Shown here: positions 38,488 to 47,230 of the stretch, piece by piece
Numbering within the stretch: position 1 is the first letter of the stretch
How the letters are laid out: every line of letters starts with the position of its first letter
NCBI GenBank assembly: GCA_963737445.1
Contig: CAVTSO010000013.1
Location: forward strand, 42,207 to 106,206
Origin: JAICYJ01 sp963737445
GTDB taxonomy: Bacteria; Actinomycetota; Thermoleophilia; Gaiellales; JAICJC01
Reading direction: 5' to 3'
DNA length: 64,000 nt
Notes under the pieces: generated by a model
Databases searched by the model: none
Told to the model about the DNA's origin: nothing
What the model saw: only the letters and a program-made list of their open reading frames with translations
Program-made: the position numbers and the translations under genes

Positions 38488-39675
38488 TCAGATCGCCTCG
38501 CCGGTATCCCGGTCGAAGAAGTGCAACCGGCGGTTGTCCACCTGCAGGGTGATCGGCTGTCCCCGCTGAGCTGACGTGCGGGGGTTCAGCCGCGCCACGA
38601 ACGAGGTCTGCGCGCCGCCGTCGACCTCGGGCAACAGCGCGGCGTCTGCGGCCAGGTCGATCGTGTCGTCGGTGATCACCGGCGGTGCGTCCACGCCGAA
38701 GTGCACGTAGACCTCCGAGCCCATCGCCTCACGAATGTCGACGACCACCCGGATGTCCGACCCTTCCAGGCGGTCGTTGATGAACTGCGGATCCTCGATG
38801 TCTTCCGGCCGGATGCCCAGCACCACCTTGCTGCCGTCCCGGGCGGCAAGCGCCGGCCGCTGCTGGAACGTCTCCTCGGGCACGCGCAGGCTGATGCCTG
38901 CGAACTCGACCGCGCCGCCGCTCTCGGAGCGGCGCACCACAGCGTCGACCATATTCATGGCCGGCGAGCCGATGAACCCGGCCACGAACAGGTTGGCGGG
39001 ACGGTCGTACATGTCCTGGGGGGCGTCCACCTGCTGCAGGACGCCGCGGTTCATCACGGCCACCCTGTCGCCCATCGTCATCGCCTCGGTCTGGTCGTGG
39101 GTGACGTAGATCATGGTCGTGCCCAGGTCGCGCTGGATCCGCGAGATCTCGGTGCGCATCTGGACGCGCAGCTTGGCATCCAGGTTCGACAGCGGCTCGT
39201 CCATCAGGAACGCCTGCGGTTCGCGCACGATCGCGCGGCCCATCGCCACCCGCTGCCGCTGGCCCCCCGAGAGAGCCCGTGGCTTCTTCTTGAGCTGATC
39301 CTCGAGCCCGAGCGTCCTCGCCGTCTCGCGCACGCGGCGGTCGATCTCCTTGCGCGGCACCTTGCGCAGCTTCAGGCCGAAGGCCATGTTGTCGAAGCAG
39401 GTCATGTGCGGGTAGAGGGCGTAGTTCTGGAACACCATCGCCAGGTCGCGGTTTTTGGCCTCCACGTCGTTGATGACGGCGTCGCCGAGGCGGATGCTGC
39501 CGCCGGTGATCTCCTCCAGCCCGGCCACCATCCGCAGCAGCGTGGTCTTGCCGCAGCCGGACGGGCCGACCAGCACCATCAGCGTGCCGTCCTCGATCGT
39601 GAGGTCGACGGAGCGCACGGCCTCCGTGCCGTCCTCGTAGACCTTGGTCACCTCGTCGAAGCCGATCTGCGCCAT
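38488..39675 (-). CDS. ABC transporter ATPase of the MsmX/UgpC (sugar) type
   Basis: 395 residues from the ATG at 39675 (MAQIGFDEVTKVYEDGTEAV). Walker A is VGPSGCGKTTLLRM (about 37-50), the signature is LSGGQRQRVAMGRAI, Walker B is FLMDEPLSNLDAK, and the switch His is in YVTHDQTEAM. The C-terminal 130 residues form the MOI/TOBE regulatory domain typical of carbohydrate importers (VVLGIRPEDIED). No permease or binding-protein gene is nearby, so it may energise several importers, as MsmX-type ATPases do. It is divergent from the sarcosine oxidase gene, with 47 bp between starts. Confidence 0.93.
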   Translation of the reverse strand: MAQIGFDEVTKVYEDGTEAVRSVDLTIEDGTLMVLVGPSGCGKTTLLRMVAGLEEITGGSIRLGDAVINDVEAKNRDLAMVFQNYALYPHMTCFDNMAFGLKLRKVPRKEIDRRVRETARTLGLEDQLKKKPRALSGGQRQRVAMGRAIVREPQAFLMDEPLSNLDAKLRVQMRTEISRIQRDLGTTMIYVTHDQTEAMTMGDRVAVMNRGVLQQVDAPQDMYDRPANLFVAGFIGSPAMNMVDAVVRRSESGGAVEFAGISLRVPEETFQQRPALAARDGSKVVLGIRPEDIEDPQFINDRLEGSDIRVVVDIREAMGSEVYVHFGVDAPPVITDDTIDLAADAALLPEVDGGAQTSFVARLNPRTSAQRGQPITLQVDNRRLHFFDRDTGEAI

Positions 39676-39722
39676 TGCGCCCCCATAATACGGTCGCACC
39701 GAGTCCACGAGGAGGAGCAGCG

Positions 39723-40889
39723 ATGAGCGCACAGCCGGCCGCCGACGTGGCCGTTGTCGGATTGGGCGGCCTGGGCAGCGCCGCGGCATGCTGGGCGGCG
39801 CGGATGGGCGCGCGGGTGGTCGGCCTCGAGCAGTTCCCGCTCGGCCACGATCGGGGCGGGTCGCACGACCATTCGCGGTTGATCCGGCTGGCCTACCACC
39901 ACCCGGACTACGTGCGGCTGGCGGCCACCGCGTACGACGTGTGGGACGAGGTCGAGCGCGCCGCCGGCGAGCAGCTGGTGCACCTGACGGGAGGCATCGA
40001 CATATTCGGCTCGGACGCGCCGCTGGGCCGCGACGTATACGCGGCCGGCATGATCGAGGGCGGCGCCGAGGTGGAGCTGCTGACCGGTGCGGACGTGTCG
40101 GCCCGCTGGCCGCAGCTGGCGCCGCCCGGCGACGTGCCTGCTCTTGCCCACGCGCGGGCCGGGTTCGTCGCCAGCGAGCGCGCCACCGCCGCCCACCAGC
40201 GGATGGCGCGGGCGGCCGGCGCGGAGCTGCTGGACGGGTGTGCCGTCACCGCCGTGCGACCCTCCGGCCGCGACCTGCTGGTGGAGGCGGACGGGCGCAC
40301 GATTCGCTGCCGGTCGGTGATTCTCTCGGCGGGAGCGTGGCTGAACGAGCTCCTGGAGCCGCTGGGCGCGAGCCTGCCGCTCACGATCAGCCAGGAGCAG
40401 ATCTCCTACCTGGCCGCCGACGACCTCGATCGCTTCCGTCCCGCCCGGTTCCCGGTCTGGATCTGGCACGGCGCCCGCACGTACTACGGGTTCCCGGCAT
40501 TCGGTGAGCGGGCGGTCAAGGCGGCGGAGGACCAGGGCGGTGCCGAGGTGACCGCGCGCACGCGCAGCTTCGACCCCGACCCGGACGCGACCGAGCGCCT
40601 GCACCGCTTCGTCTCGGGATTGATTCCCGGGCTGGGGCCGCCGGTGCTGACCAAGACCTGCCTGTACACGATGACCCCCGACCGCGACTTCGTGATCTCG
40701 GCGCTGCCGCAGCACCCCGGCATCGTGGCGGCGGTGGCCGACGGCCACGGCTTCAAGTTCGCCTCGCTGCTGGGCAGGATGCTGGGCGAGATCGCCCTGG
40801 GCCGCACTCCCTCGCCGGACCTGGAGCGGTTCCGTGCCGACCGGCCGGCGCTGGCGCCCGGCCGCGACCCCAGTCCCGCCCGCGTGTAG
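39723..40889 (+). CDS. soxA: Monomeric sarcosine oxidase / N-methyl amino acid oxidase
   Basis: 388 residues, the MSOX length. The FAD motif is VAVVGLGGLGSAAACWAARM; GGSHDHSRLIRLAYHH follows, containing the conserved His/Arg of the active site; covalent-FAD Cys313 is in TKTCLYTMTPDRDFV, matching Cys315 of Bacillus MSOX; and HGFKFASLLGRMLGE is the C-terminal FAD-site block. The enzyme would oxidise sarcosine (or N-methyl amino acids such as N-methyltryptophan) to glycine, formaldehyde and H2O2. It fits as the last demethylation step of the betaine pathway encoded at 7-31 kb, though it lies 8 kb away. The glyoxalase-like gene follows after 9 bp. Confidence 0.9.
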   Translation: MSAQPAADVAVVGLGGLGSAAACWAARMGARVVGLEQFPLGHDRGGSHDHSRLIRLAYHHPDYVRLAATAYDVWDEVERAAGEQLVHLTGGIDIFGSDAPLGRDVYAAGMIEGGAEVELLTGADVSARWPQLAPPGDVPALAHARAGFVASERATAAHQRMARAAGAELLDGCAVTAVRPSGRDLLVEADGRTIRCRSVILSAGAWLNELLEPLGASLPLTISQEQISYLAADDLDRFRPARFPVWIWHGARTYYGFPAFGERAVKAAEDQGGAEVTARTRSFDPDPDATERLHRFVSGLIPGLGPPVLTKTCLYTMTPDRDFVISALPQHPGIVAAVADGHGFKFASLLGRMLGEIALGRTPSPDLERFRADRPALAPGRDPSPARV

Positions 40890-40898
40890 GAGCTCGCC

Positions 40899-41297
40899 GT
40901 GCCACCACTCTTCCGCTCGCTCGACTTCCTCTACGTTCCCGCCGCCGACGTGGACGACGCCGCCCGCCGCTACGTCGACCAGCTCGGCGCCGAGCTGGTC
41001 TGGAAGGTGCGCGGCATGGGCACCGTCGTCGCCTGCCTGCGCGTTTCGGGGTCAGGCCCGGCGATCCTGCTCAGCGGCCATCTCGAGGGATCGGCGCCGA
41101 TCCTCGTCTACCGGGTCGAGAGCTACGGCCAGGCGGTGCGCGAGCTCGAGCGGCGCGGTGTGGGAGCGCTGCACCGGCTCGAGATCCCGCACGGCCCCTG
41201 CGCCAGCTTCACGGCCGCGGGCGGGCAGCGGATCGCGGTGTACGAGCTGGTGCGCCCCGGTGCGGCCGCGCACTTTGACGGCCGTATGGACGACTAG
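40899..41297 (+). CDS. VOC/glyoxalase-fold protein
   Basis: 132 residues from a GTG at 40899. Two beta-alpha-beta-beta-beta units are visible: FLYVPAADVDDAARRYVDQL at the start and LVYRVESYGQAVRELERRGV in the middle, ending RIAVYELVRPGAAAHFDG. Metal-binding residues are not clear and function is unknown. It is probably co-transcribed with the sarcosine oxidase gene and its stop overlaps the convergent membrane-protein gene by 4 bp. Confidence 0.8.
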   Translation: MPPLFRSLDFLYVPAADVDDAARRYVDQLGAELVWKVRGMGTVVACLRVSGSGPAILLSGHLEGSAPILVYRVESYGQAVRELERRGVGALHRLEIPHGPCASFTAAGGQRIAVYELVRPGAAAHFDGRMDD

Positions 41298-43351
41298 CGC
41301 TGCCGCGCGAACGCCGCCCAGTCGCCGTACCGGAACACCTCGCGCAGGCCGGGATCGGCGGACAGCGCCGCAACCGCCCGCGGCGTCGTCTTCGTGTTCA
41401 CCAACAGGTAGCGGACGTGGAAACGGTCGAGGATGGCCGCGCGCGCGGACGGCGACGTGCCCGGCTCAAGCGCGATGTTGACCGCCCGCTTGCGCGCCAC
41501 CGGCATGTTGCGCGGCTCGCCCCGTGCCCGCTCCAGCGGCAGCGCCATCGGGTCGACCGTGGCCTCGCCCGCCAGCTGGTAGCCGATGTACGCCTCCGCC
41601 AGCACCACGGGGAACGGCGCACCGTCGTGCTGGCGGAAGAACCCGATTACCGGCTCGGGCAGCCGCGGCTGCGCCTCGCTGACGCCCGGCCCGTGCCGCA
41701 GGTCGGAACCCACTTCGGTCCGCTGCGCCCGCACGGACCCCGCGATCAGGGCGGCCGCGAGCAGGACAACAGCGCCCAGCGCGGCCGGTGCGGCGGCGTT
41801 CATCCGGGCGTTGCGCCCGCGCATCGCCGGCCAGGCCGACACCGCGACCCCCGCCACCGTCAGCGCGGCGATCGCGAAGGTGAGCGGATCGCCCTCGGGC
41901 ACGTACGCCTGGTAGCCGAGTGAGGCCACCGCCACGGCCAGCGCGACCGGGACGGCCATTCTGCCGCCCGTCACGGCTGCCACCTCCACCACCACGATGG
42001 CCGCGGTCAGCCCCCAGGGCAGCCCGCTGCGCGGGAACCGCTTGACCTGGCCGTAGCCGAGCACCGAGGTGAGCAGCGCCGGCACCCACGGGAACGAACA
42101 GAGCACCAGCGCGGCGCCCATGATCGCGGCCGGCACCGCGTGGCGCCGCCGGAACAGCAGCATCAGGGGCACGACGGACAGCACCCCAAAGGCGACTTCG
42201 GGCCGGTCGTCGAGCATCCAGCCGGCCCGGGCTATGACCGGGTTCCCGTGCACCACCACGTACACGGTGTCCAGCACCGGTGGCCGCGGCAGCCTCGTCC
42301 CGCCGCGCAGTGCGACCGCCCAGATCACACCGTAGATGACGCCGGTCAGCGCGACCGACGCACCCAGCAGGCGCCAGCCCCGCAGCATCACGATCACGAC
42401 CCCCGCGAGGCAGGCCAGCACCAGCACCGTGTAGCTGGCGTGGATCAGCGTGACGGCAAGCACACCGAGCAGCACCGCCCGGTTCAGCCGCCGGTCGAAC
42501 CCGCCGCGGGCGCCGGCGGCGAGCAGGGCCAGAAGGGCGGGGATGAGGACGTAGAACGTGAACTCGGGCGGCTGCTGCAACACCTCCAGCGACCCCCGCG
42601 CGAGCGCATCCCAGCAGGCCAGGAACGCGGCGGCGGCGCCGACCGGGCGGCCCGCCGCGGCCGAGCCCAGGGCGTAGGCGGCCAAGGGCAGCAGCAGCGC
42701 GCACCCGGGCGCCAGGCTGGAGTAGGCCGCCGATGGCTCCGACCCAGTGATCCGGATCGCGACCGCCTCGATCGCGTGCAGCACCGGCACCACGTAGCCG
42801 GCGTGGGGTGAGCCGTGCCATACCGAGGACAGGCCGCTGAGCGTCAGGTGCGGCAGGTCGAGCAGCTTGCGCACGCGCCCGGCATGGAACAGCGCGTCGC
42901 CGTGCAGGACGGTCTCGTAACGCGATGCCAGCACCGCCATCAGCGCACCGGCCGCGGCCACGCCTGCCAACTGCACGCCGCTGCCGGACGTGTGGATGCG
43001 CGGGGTCGACGCGGCCAGCGCGACGGGGCAGGCCACTCCCACGAGCAGCGCCAGCGCAGTCAGCGGCAGGCCCACGATCAGCGCCGCCATCAGCGCCAGT
43101 GACCAAACGGCGCAGCCCAGCGGGATCGCCGCCGCCAGCAGCACCGGCGCCTCCAGCTGCTCGTCCACGCCCAGGACGCGCGCGCAGGCAAGGCCGGGCA
43201 CCAGCAGCACACCCAGCAGGGCGACGGCCAGCGGCAGGCCCAGCGGCAGCACCTGTGCGGCGCCACGAAGCACCAAGAGGGCGGCCGCCAGCGCCGCCAC
43301 CAGCAGGGCCGCTCGGATCAGGAACCCGCGGTCGGGCAGCGCCGGCCTCAT
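41294..43351 (-). CDS. Polytopic membrane protein, glycosyltransferase-like
   Basis: 685 residues with a dozen or more predicted helices from residue 10 to about 530, then a soluble C-terminal portion (about 560-685: EPVIGFFRQHDGAPFPVVLA; RFHVRYLLVNTKTTP). The arrangement of many helices, with an acidic first periplasmic loop (HGDALFHAGRVRKLLDLPHL), resembles GT-C type membrane glycosyltransferases and the DUF6541 group in actinobacteria. The acidic HGD loop would be the catalytic site in that case. A cell-wall or exopolysaccharide role is inference. It ends convergent with the VOC gene, overlapping by 4 bp. Confidence 0.65.
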   Translation of the reverse strand: MRPALPDRGFLIRAALLVAALAAALLVLRGAAQVLPLGLPLAVALLGVLLVPGLACARVLGVDEQLEAPVLLAAAIPLGCAVWSLALMAALIVGLPLTALALLVGVACPVALAASTPRIHTSGSGVQLAGVAAAGALMAVLASRYETVLHGDALFHAGRVRKLLDLPHLTLSGLSSVWHGSPHAGYVVPVLHAIEAVAIRITGSEPSAAYSSLAPGCALLLPLAAYALGSAAAGRPVGAAAAFLACWDALARGSLEVLQQPPEFTFYVLIPALLALLAAGARGGFDRRLNRAVLLGVLAVTLIHASYTVLVLACLAGVVIVMLRGWRLLGASVALTGVIYGVIWAVALRGGTRLPRPPVLDTVYVVVHGNPVIARAGWMLDDRPEVAFGVLSVVPLMLLFRRRHAVPAAIMGAALVLCSFPWVPALLTSVLGYGQVKRFPRSGLPWGLTAAIVVVEVAAVTGGRMAVPVALAVAVASLGYQAYVPEGDPLTFAIAALTVAGVAVSAWPAMRGRNARMNAAAPAALGAVVLLAAALIAGSVRAQRTEVGSDLRHGPGVSEAQPRLPEPVIGFFRQHDGAPFPVVLAEAYIGYQLAGEATVDPMALPLERARGEPRNMPVARKRAVNIALEPGTSPSARAAILDRFHVRYLLVNTKTTPRAVAALSADPGLREVFRYGDWAAFARQR

Positions 43352-43553
43352 GTCCGCGCCGGCCCCGCGCCCGGCAGGCAGATCAGCGCGGGGAGCCAGA
43401 GCAGATCAGAGGCCACGCCGCGTGACGATACAGCCACACCCGCGGGTCAGCCGAACGTGAAGGAGTAGAGCGTCGTGCCCCGCCGCCGCGACCCGCGGCC
43501 GGGCCCGGCGGCGGCGCGGCCACGAGGGCACGCCACCGCCGAGCCCGGCCTGC

Positions 43554-43937
43554 TCAGGATTCGCTTCCGATCGTGAGCCCGTAGATCACGAGACCATTGA
43601 TGATCACAGCGATCATGGCTCCCAGGGGAGCGGTGAAGAGGAAGAAGAACCACATGAACATGGCGAACGATGCGACCAGCACGCCGAGCATGTAGCCGCT
43701 CGGGTTCCCGCTGAACACCATGAATCCGGCGAACAGCTGCACGATCGCAACGATCAGCAGCACCCAGCCCCAGAACTTCAGGTTCTGGAACAGGAATGCG
43801 GAGCTGATGTTGTTGGACTGGTGGATGGACGTGAGCCCCTCGACCAGGTTGAAGGCACCGGCAACGACCAGCCAGATCGCGGAGAACATCGACCAGCCGG
43901 TAAGTCCATTGGATCGGTCATAGGTGCTTGACGACAC
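43554..43937 (-). CDS. Four-helix membrane protein (DUF7144 type)
   Basis: 127 residues with four hydrophobic helices (GWSMFSAIWLVVAGAFNLVE; FWGWVLLIVAIVQLFAGFMV; MLGVLVASFAMFMWFFFLF; APLGAMIAVIINGLVIYGLT). This matches small actinobacterial membrane proteins of the DUF7144 group. GC content is slightly lower than in neighbours, as expected for a hydrophobic protein. An AGGAGG-type ribosome site lies upstream (CACCTCCTTCC on the plus strand). It is divergent from the YjbR-like gene; the 202-bp gap on its other side has no convincing gene. Function unknown. Confidence 0.8.
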   Translation of the reverse strand: MSSSTYDRSNGLTGWSMFSAIWLVVAGAFNLVEGLTSIHQSNNISSAFLFQNLKFWGWVLLIVAIVQLFAGFMVFSGNPSGYMLGVLVASFAMFMWFFFLFTAPLGAMIAVIINGLVIYGLTIGSES

Positions 43938-44062
43938 GTGACACCTCCTTCCTGTCGACGTCAGCTAGGGGCCGGTTCTCCGGGCGGTGGTGAATTCCTG
44001 CGACGCCGGACATGCGATGTCACCGGGGCTCAGCCGTGTGGCAGAGTGTGGCGGTGGCAACG

Positions 44063-44461
44063 ATGGCCGACCTCGACCAGCTGGCGATGGCGATGCCGCA
44101 GACCATCAGGGAGGAGGCCGATGGCCGTCCCCGGTACCTAGTGCACGGCAAGCTCTACTGCTGCCACCGCGGCCGCCGTCCCGACGCGGTCGACCCGGAG
44201 ACCGGCGAGTGCATGGACGACGTGCTGATGTTCCGCGTCGCCGACGTCGGCGTCAAGGAGCTGTTGCTGGCCGACGATCGCGGCGTGTTCTTCACAACGC
44301 CCCACTTCGACGGCTACCCGGCCGTGCTGATGCGGATCCCCGACCTCGCCCGCATCGACCGCGAGGAGCTGGCCGACACCATCGCCGAGGCCTGGCTGAC
44401 GCGGGCGCAGAAGCGTGTGGCCAGGGCCTGGCTCGAGAAGCAGATGCCCGCAGACGAGTAG
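44063..44461 (+). CDS. MmcQ/YjbR-family DNA-binding-fold protein
   Basis: 132 residues from the ATG at 44063 (MADLDQLAMAMPQTIREEAD); the frame extends upstream without a ribosome site. Family features are an N-terminal MPQTIREEADGRPRYLVHGK, a central MFRVADVGVKELLLADDRGV and a C-terminal IAEAWLTRAQKRVARAWLEK, as in YjbR/CyaY-like proteins. These have a double-wing DNA-binding-like fold and unclear roles. It stands alone, followed by the sigma-factor operon. Confidence 0.85.
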   Translation: MADLDQLAMAMPQTIREEADGRPRYLVHGKLYCCHRGRRPDAVDPETGECMDDVLMFRVADVGVKELLLADDRGVFFTTPHFDGYPAVLMRIPDLARIDREELADTIAEAWLTRAQKRVARAWLEKQMPADE

Positions 44462-44527
44462 CCAGCGATGAATTCGCGCGTCCCGGCGGATCTCTGTTGG
44501 TGACGAGGATCAACAGGAGGTGCTGAT

Positions 44528-44848
44528 ATGAGACGCGTGATGGTTCGCTACACGGTCAGGCCCGACCAGGCCGAGGCCAACGAGGCGCTGGTGCGCGAGG
44601 TCTACGACGAGCTGGATCGCACGCGCCCCGACGGGCTGCGCTACGCGACCTTCCGGCTTGACGACGGCATCAGCTTCGTACACGTCGCGTCGGTCGAGAC
44701 GCAGGACGGCCAAAACCCGCTGTCGAATGTGCAGGCATTTCAGCGGTTCACGGAGACGATCGGCGAGCGCCGCGACGAGCGCCCGGTGACCGCCGTGCTG
44801 CACGAGGTCGGCTCCTACCGCTTCCTTGACGGAGCGGGTGCCGCCTGA
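44528..44848 (+). CDS. Small conserved protein (dimeric alpha/beta-barrel-like)
   Basis: 106 residues with an excellent ribosome site (AACAGGAGG, 7 bases before ATG). The sequence MRRVMVRYTVRPDQAEANEA, DGLRYATFRLDDGISFVHVA suggests a ferredoxin-like ABM/YCII fold, but no specific family is certain. It is the first gene of a group with a VOC protein and an ECF sigma factor. Such small dimeric-barrel genes are common next to this type of sigma factor. Confidence 0.75.
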   Translation: MRRVMVRYTVRPDQAEANEALVREVYDELDRTRPDGLRYATFRLDDGISFVHVASVETQDGQNPLSNVQAFQRFTETIGERRDERPVTAVLHEVGSYRFLDGAGAA

Positions 44849-44849
44849 G

Positions 44850-45215
44850 ATGGAGTCGCAGCGCCATCCGGTCGTACATCTGGAGCTTCACACCGGCGAC
44901 CTCGCGGGCGCGGCCGGGTACTACTCGCAGCTCCTGTGCTGGCGCCCGACCACGGTCGAGGCCGGCTCCGCCTGCTACACGGCCATGGAGCTGGGCGGGC
45001 GGCTGGGCGGAGGCATCGTCGAGTGCGGCACCGAGCGCCCGATGTGGCTGCCCTACGTCCAGGTCGAGAGCGTCGAGCGGGTGACCTCCTGCGCATGGGG
45101 GATGGGGGCGACCGTGCTGCTCGAGCCGCGCGAGGGGCCGGCCGGCTGGCGCAGCGTGGTGTCGGTGCCCGGTGGCGGGGAGCTGGCGCTGTGGCAGCCG
45201 AAGGGGGCGAGATGA
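44850..45215 (+). CDS. VOC-family protein
   Basis: 121 residues starting MESQRHPVVHLELHTGDLAG one base after the previous stop. The glyoxalase fold shows HLELHTGDLAGAAGYYSQLL, WLPYVQVESVERVTSCAWGM and VVSVPGGGELALWQPKGA. Its stop overlaps the sigma-factor start (ATGA), so the three genes are translated together. Function is unknown, but VOC proteins beside SnoaL-tailed ECF sigma factors are a recurring arrangement. Confidence 0.85.
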   Translation: MESQRHPVVHLELHTGDLAGAAGYYSQLLCWRPTTVEAGSACYTAMELGGRLGGGIVECGTERPMWLPYVQVESVERVTSCAWGMGATVLLEPREGPAGWRSVVSVPGGGELALWQPKGAR

Positions 45216-46243
45216 GCCTCGCGGGCGCCGAGCTGGAGCTGCTGGAGGCCGCCCGCCGCGGCGACGAGGATGCCTATGCACGGCTGATCGGGCCCCACCG
45301 CGCCCAGCTGCACGCGCACTGCTATCGCATGCTGGCGTCGGCGCCGGATGCCGAGGACGCCCTGCAGGAGGCACTGCTGGGGGCGTGGCGGGGGCTGCCC
45401 CGGTTCGAAGGGCGGAGCTCGCTGCGATCCTGGCTCTACACGATCGCCACCAACGCCTGCCTGAAAGCGATCGAGCGGCGGCCCAAGCGGGTGCTGCCGG
45501 TCGACTACGGGCCGGCCGCCGATCCTCACGACGGCCCGGGGACGCCGCTGGTCGAGTCGGTCTGGGTCAGCCCCTATCTCGACCGTGAGCTCGTGTCCGC
45601 CGATCCCTGGGTCGCGCCGGAGGCGCGCTACGAGCAGCGCGAGAGCATCGAGCTGGCGTTCATCGCGGCGCTGCAGCAGCTGCCGCCGCGCCAGCGCGCG
45701 ACGCTGATCCTGCGCGACGTGCTGGGATTCTCGGCCCGCGAGGTGGCCGCGGCGCTCGACACCACTACCGCCTCGGTCAACAGCGCGCTGCAGCGGGCCC
45801 ACCGGCTGGTCGACGAGCGCCTGCCCGAGCAGAGCCAGCAGGCGGCACTGCGGGCACTGGGCGATGATGCGCTGAGCGAGATCGTCAACGGCTACGTCGA
45901 CGCCTGGGAGCGGGGTGACCTGGACGCGGTGGTGGCGATGCTGGCAGAGGACGTCAGCCTGACGATGCCGCCGATGCCGACCTGGTTCGCCGGGCGGGCG
46001 GCTGTCGCGGGCTTCTTCGGCCGTCTGCCGCTGCGGGCCGGCCGCCGCTGGCGCCTGCTGCCCGTGGGCGCCAACGGCCAGGTCGCGTTTGCCCACTACG
46101 GCTGGGACGAGCGCGCCGGCTGCTTCCTGCCGCACGGCGTGAACGTCCTGGCCCTGAGCGGATCGCGGGTCAGCGAGATCAACGCGTTCCTGTACCCGGA
46201 GGACTTCGCGTGGTTCGGCCTGCTTGACCGCCTGCCGGCTTAG
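45212..46243 (+). CDS. ECF sigma factor with SnoaL-like C-terminal domain (SigX5-like)
   Basis: 343 residues. Sigma region 2 is residues about 10-75 (YARLIGPHRAQLHAHCYRML, DAEDALQEALLGAWRGLPRF) and region 4 about 140-200 (ALQQLPPRQRATLILRDVLG, FSAREVAAALDTTTASVNSA). The remaining 130 residues form a SnoaL/NTF2-like domain (VNGYVDAWERGDLDAVVAML, WFAGRAAVAGFFG). This layout fits the SigX5/TIGR02960 type, in which the C-terminal domain replaces an anti-sigma factor. It probably responds to stress and may drive its own operon. No cognate promoter motif was identified. Confidence 0.88.
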   Translation: MSLAGAELELLEAARRGDEDAYARLIGPHRAQLHAHCYRMLASAPDAEDALQEALLGAWRGLPRFEGRSSLRSWLYTIATNACLKAIERRPKRVLPVDYGPAADPHDGPGTPLVESVWVSPYLDRELVSADPWVAPEARYEQRESIELAFIAALQQLPPRQRATLILRDVLGFSAREVAAALDTTTASVNSALQRAHRLVDERLPEQSQQAALRALGDDALSEIVNGYVDAWERGDLDAVVAMLAEDVSLTMPPMPTWFAGRAAVAGFFGRLPLRAGRRWRLLPVGANGQVAFAHYGWDERAGCFLPHGVNVLALSGSRVSEINAFLYPEDFAWFGLLDRLPA

Positions 46244-46689
46244 AGCAGTTGCTCGTAGGTGCGCCCGCTGCGGACGCTGGCGGGCTGCTCGGCGGTGATG
46301 TCGGAGCCGGGCCGGGCCTGCTCGTCTCTGGCCTTGACCAGGATCCATCGCCGCTCACCTGTACGGGTCAGTGCAAACCCACCCGCGAGCTTGTGGCCGT
46401 GCAGCACGAACGAGAGGTGCCCGGGTTCGTTTCGCACCAGGTCGACCGTGCCCTCGTCCCAGACGATCACCGCGCCGCTGCCGCGCGCGCTCCCCTCGTG
46501 CACGCCCTCGAACTCGCCCGCGGCCATCGAGTGGTCCTCGACCGGCACCGCCAGACGGTGCACCGCCGGGTCCATCGACGGCCCCTTCGGCACGGCCCAC
46601 GAGCGCAGCACTCCGCAGTCTTCGATCCGCAGGTCGAAGTGCAGCGTCGTGGCGTCATGCTGTTGGACGACGAACCGTGCCACCGGCAC
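46240..46689 (-). CDS. Stand-alone LigD-type 3'-phosphoesterase domain protein
   Basis: 149 residues equivalent to the N-terminal phosphoesterase (PE) module of bacterial LigD, which trims 3' ends during non-homologous end joining. The hallmark FVVQQHDATTLHFDLRIEDC (His/Asp/Arg of the active site) begins at residue 6, followed by SWAVPKGPSMDP, PVEDHSMAAGEFEGVH, GSGAVIVWDEG and HGHKLAGGFALTR. No polymerase or ligase domain is attached and none is nearby. Its stop overlaps the convergent sigma-factor gene by 4 bp. Confidence 0.9.
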   Translation of the reverse strand: MPVARFVVQQHDATTLHFDLRIEDCGVLRSWAVPKGPSMDPAVHRLAVPVEDHSMAAGEFEGVHEGSARGSGAVIVWDEGTVDLVRNEPGHLSFVLHGHKLAGGFALTRTGERRWILVKARDEQARPGSDITAEQPASVRSGRTYEQLL

Positions 46690-46706
46690 GGCGTATCATC
46701 GCAAGA

Positions 46707-47189
46707 GTGGTAACCGGCGCTGGCACAGAGCGATCACTGTGGCCCTGGGCCGGCAGCGGCTTCGGGCCGCTGGCGCCGCTGCTGGTGGCGATGACGGTGG
46801 TCACCGGGATCGTCGACGCCGTCAGCTACCTCGCGCTCGGGCACGTGTTCGTCGCAAACATGACCGGCAACGTGGTGTTCCTCGGCTTCGCGCTGGCCGG
46901 AGCGGGCGGGCTCTCGGTGCCGGCGTCGCTGGTAGCGCTTGCGGCGTTTCTCTGCGGTGCTGCCGCCGGTGGCAGGATCGGCGCCCGGTTCGGCGACCGG
47001 CGGTTCGCGCACCTGCGGGCGGCCAACTCGGTCACCGCCACGCTGCTGGTCGCCGCGGCGGGGCTGGCGGTACCAACGCCCAAAGGCGTAGCAGGTGGAC
47101 ACGAGCGAGGTCTGGAGCTGTGTAGTCAGCGTGTTGTTCGGGTAGGCATGGCCTTCAGACCGAAGGCGTTCGCCGTGTCCTGTGGGTAG
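46707..47189 (+). pseudogene. Truncated DUF1275 (YoaK-like) membrane protein
   Basis: The first 121 codons from the GTG at 46707 encode a normal DUF1275 N-terminal half: LVAMTVVTGIVDAVSYLALG, HVFVANMTGNVVFLGFALAG, SLVALAAFLCGAAAGGRIGA and FAHLRAANSVTATLLVAAAG. Homology stops near 47070. The frame then continues through unrelated sequence (PTPKGVAGGHERGLELC...) to a TGA at 47187-47189, and the remaining helices are missing. On the opposite strand the downstream DNA encodes fragments of other proteins, so a deletion or recombination cut the gene. Full-length relatives have roughly 220-250 residues. Confidence 0.75.
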
Positions 47190-47200
47190 CCGTGGCCGCC
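47070..47200 (-). pseudogene. Fragment of a deacetylase-like secreted protein
   Basis: Read on the minus strand, one frame gives GHAYPNNTLTTQLQTSLVST followed by CYAFGRWYR. This clearly resembles FAYPDNKWSGEVETDVVSKC and FAFGRRYAG of the intact gene at 4402-5655. Upstream the frame breaks down and downstream it stops at the truncated DUF1275 gene. No start or ribosome site exists, so it is a remnant of a paralogue. Confidence 0.65.
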
Positions 47201-47230
47201 GACGTGGATGAACAAGCTCATTTTGACCAT

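Noticed and set aside
43447..43553. Minus-strand tail ending GTTLYSFTFG in the gap between two membrane-protein genes, as a possible gene remnant
   Set aside because: Only about ten residues look protein-like, there is no start or ribosome site, and no family could be recognised.
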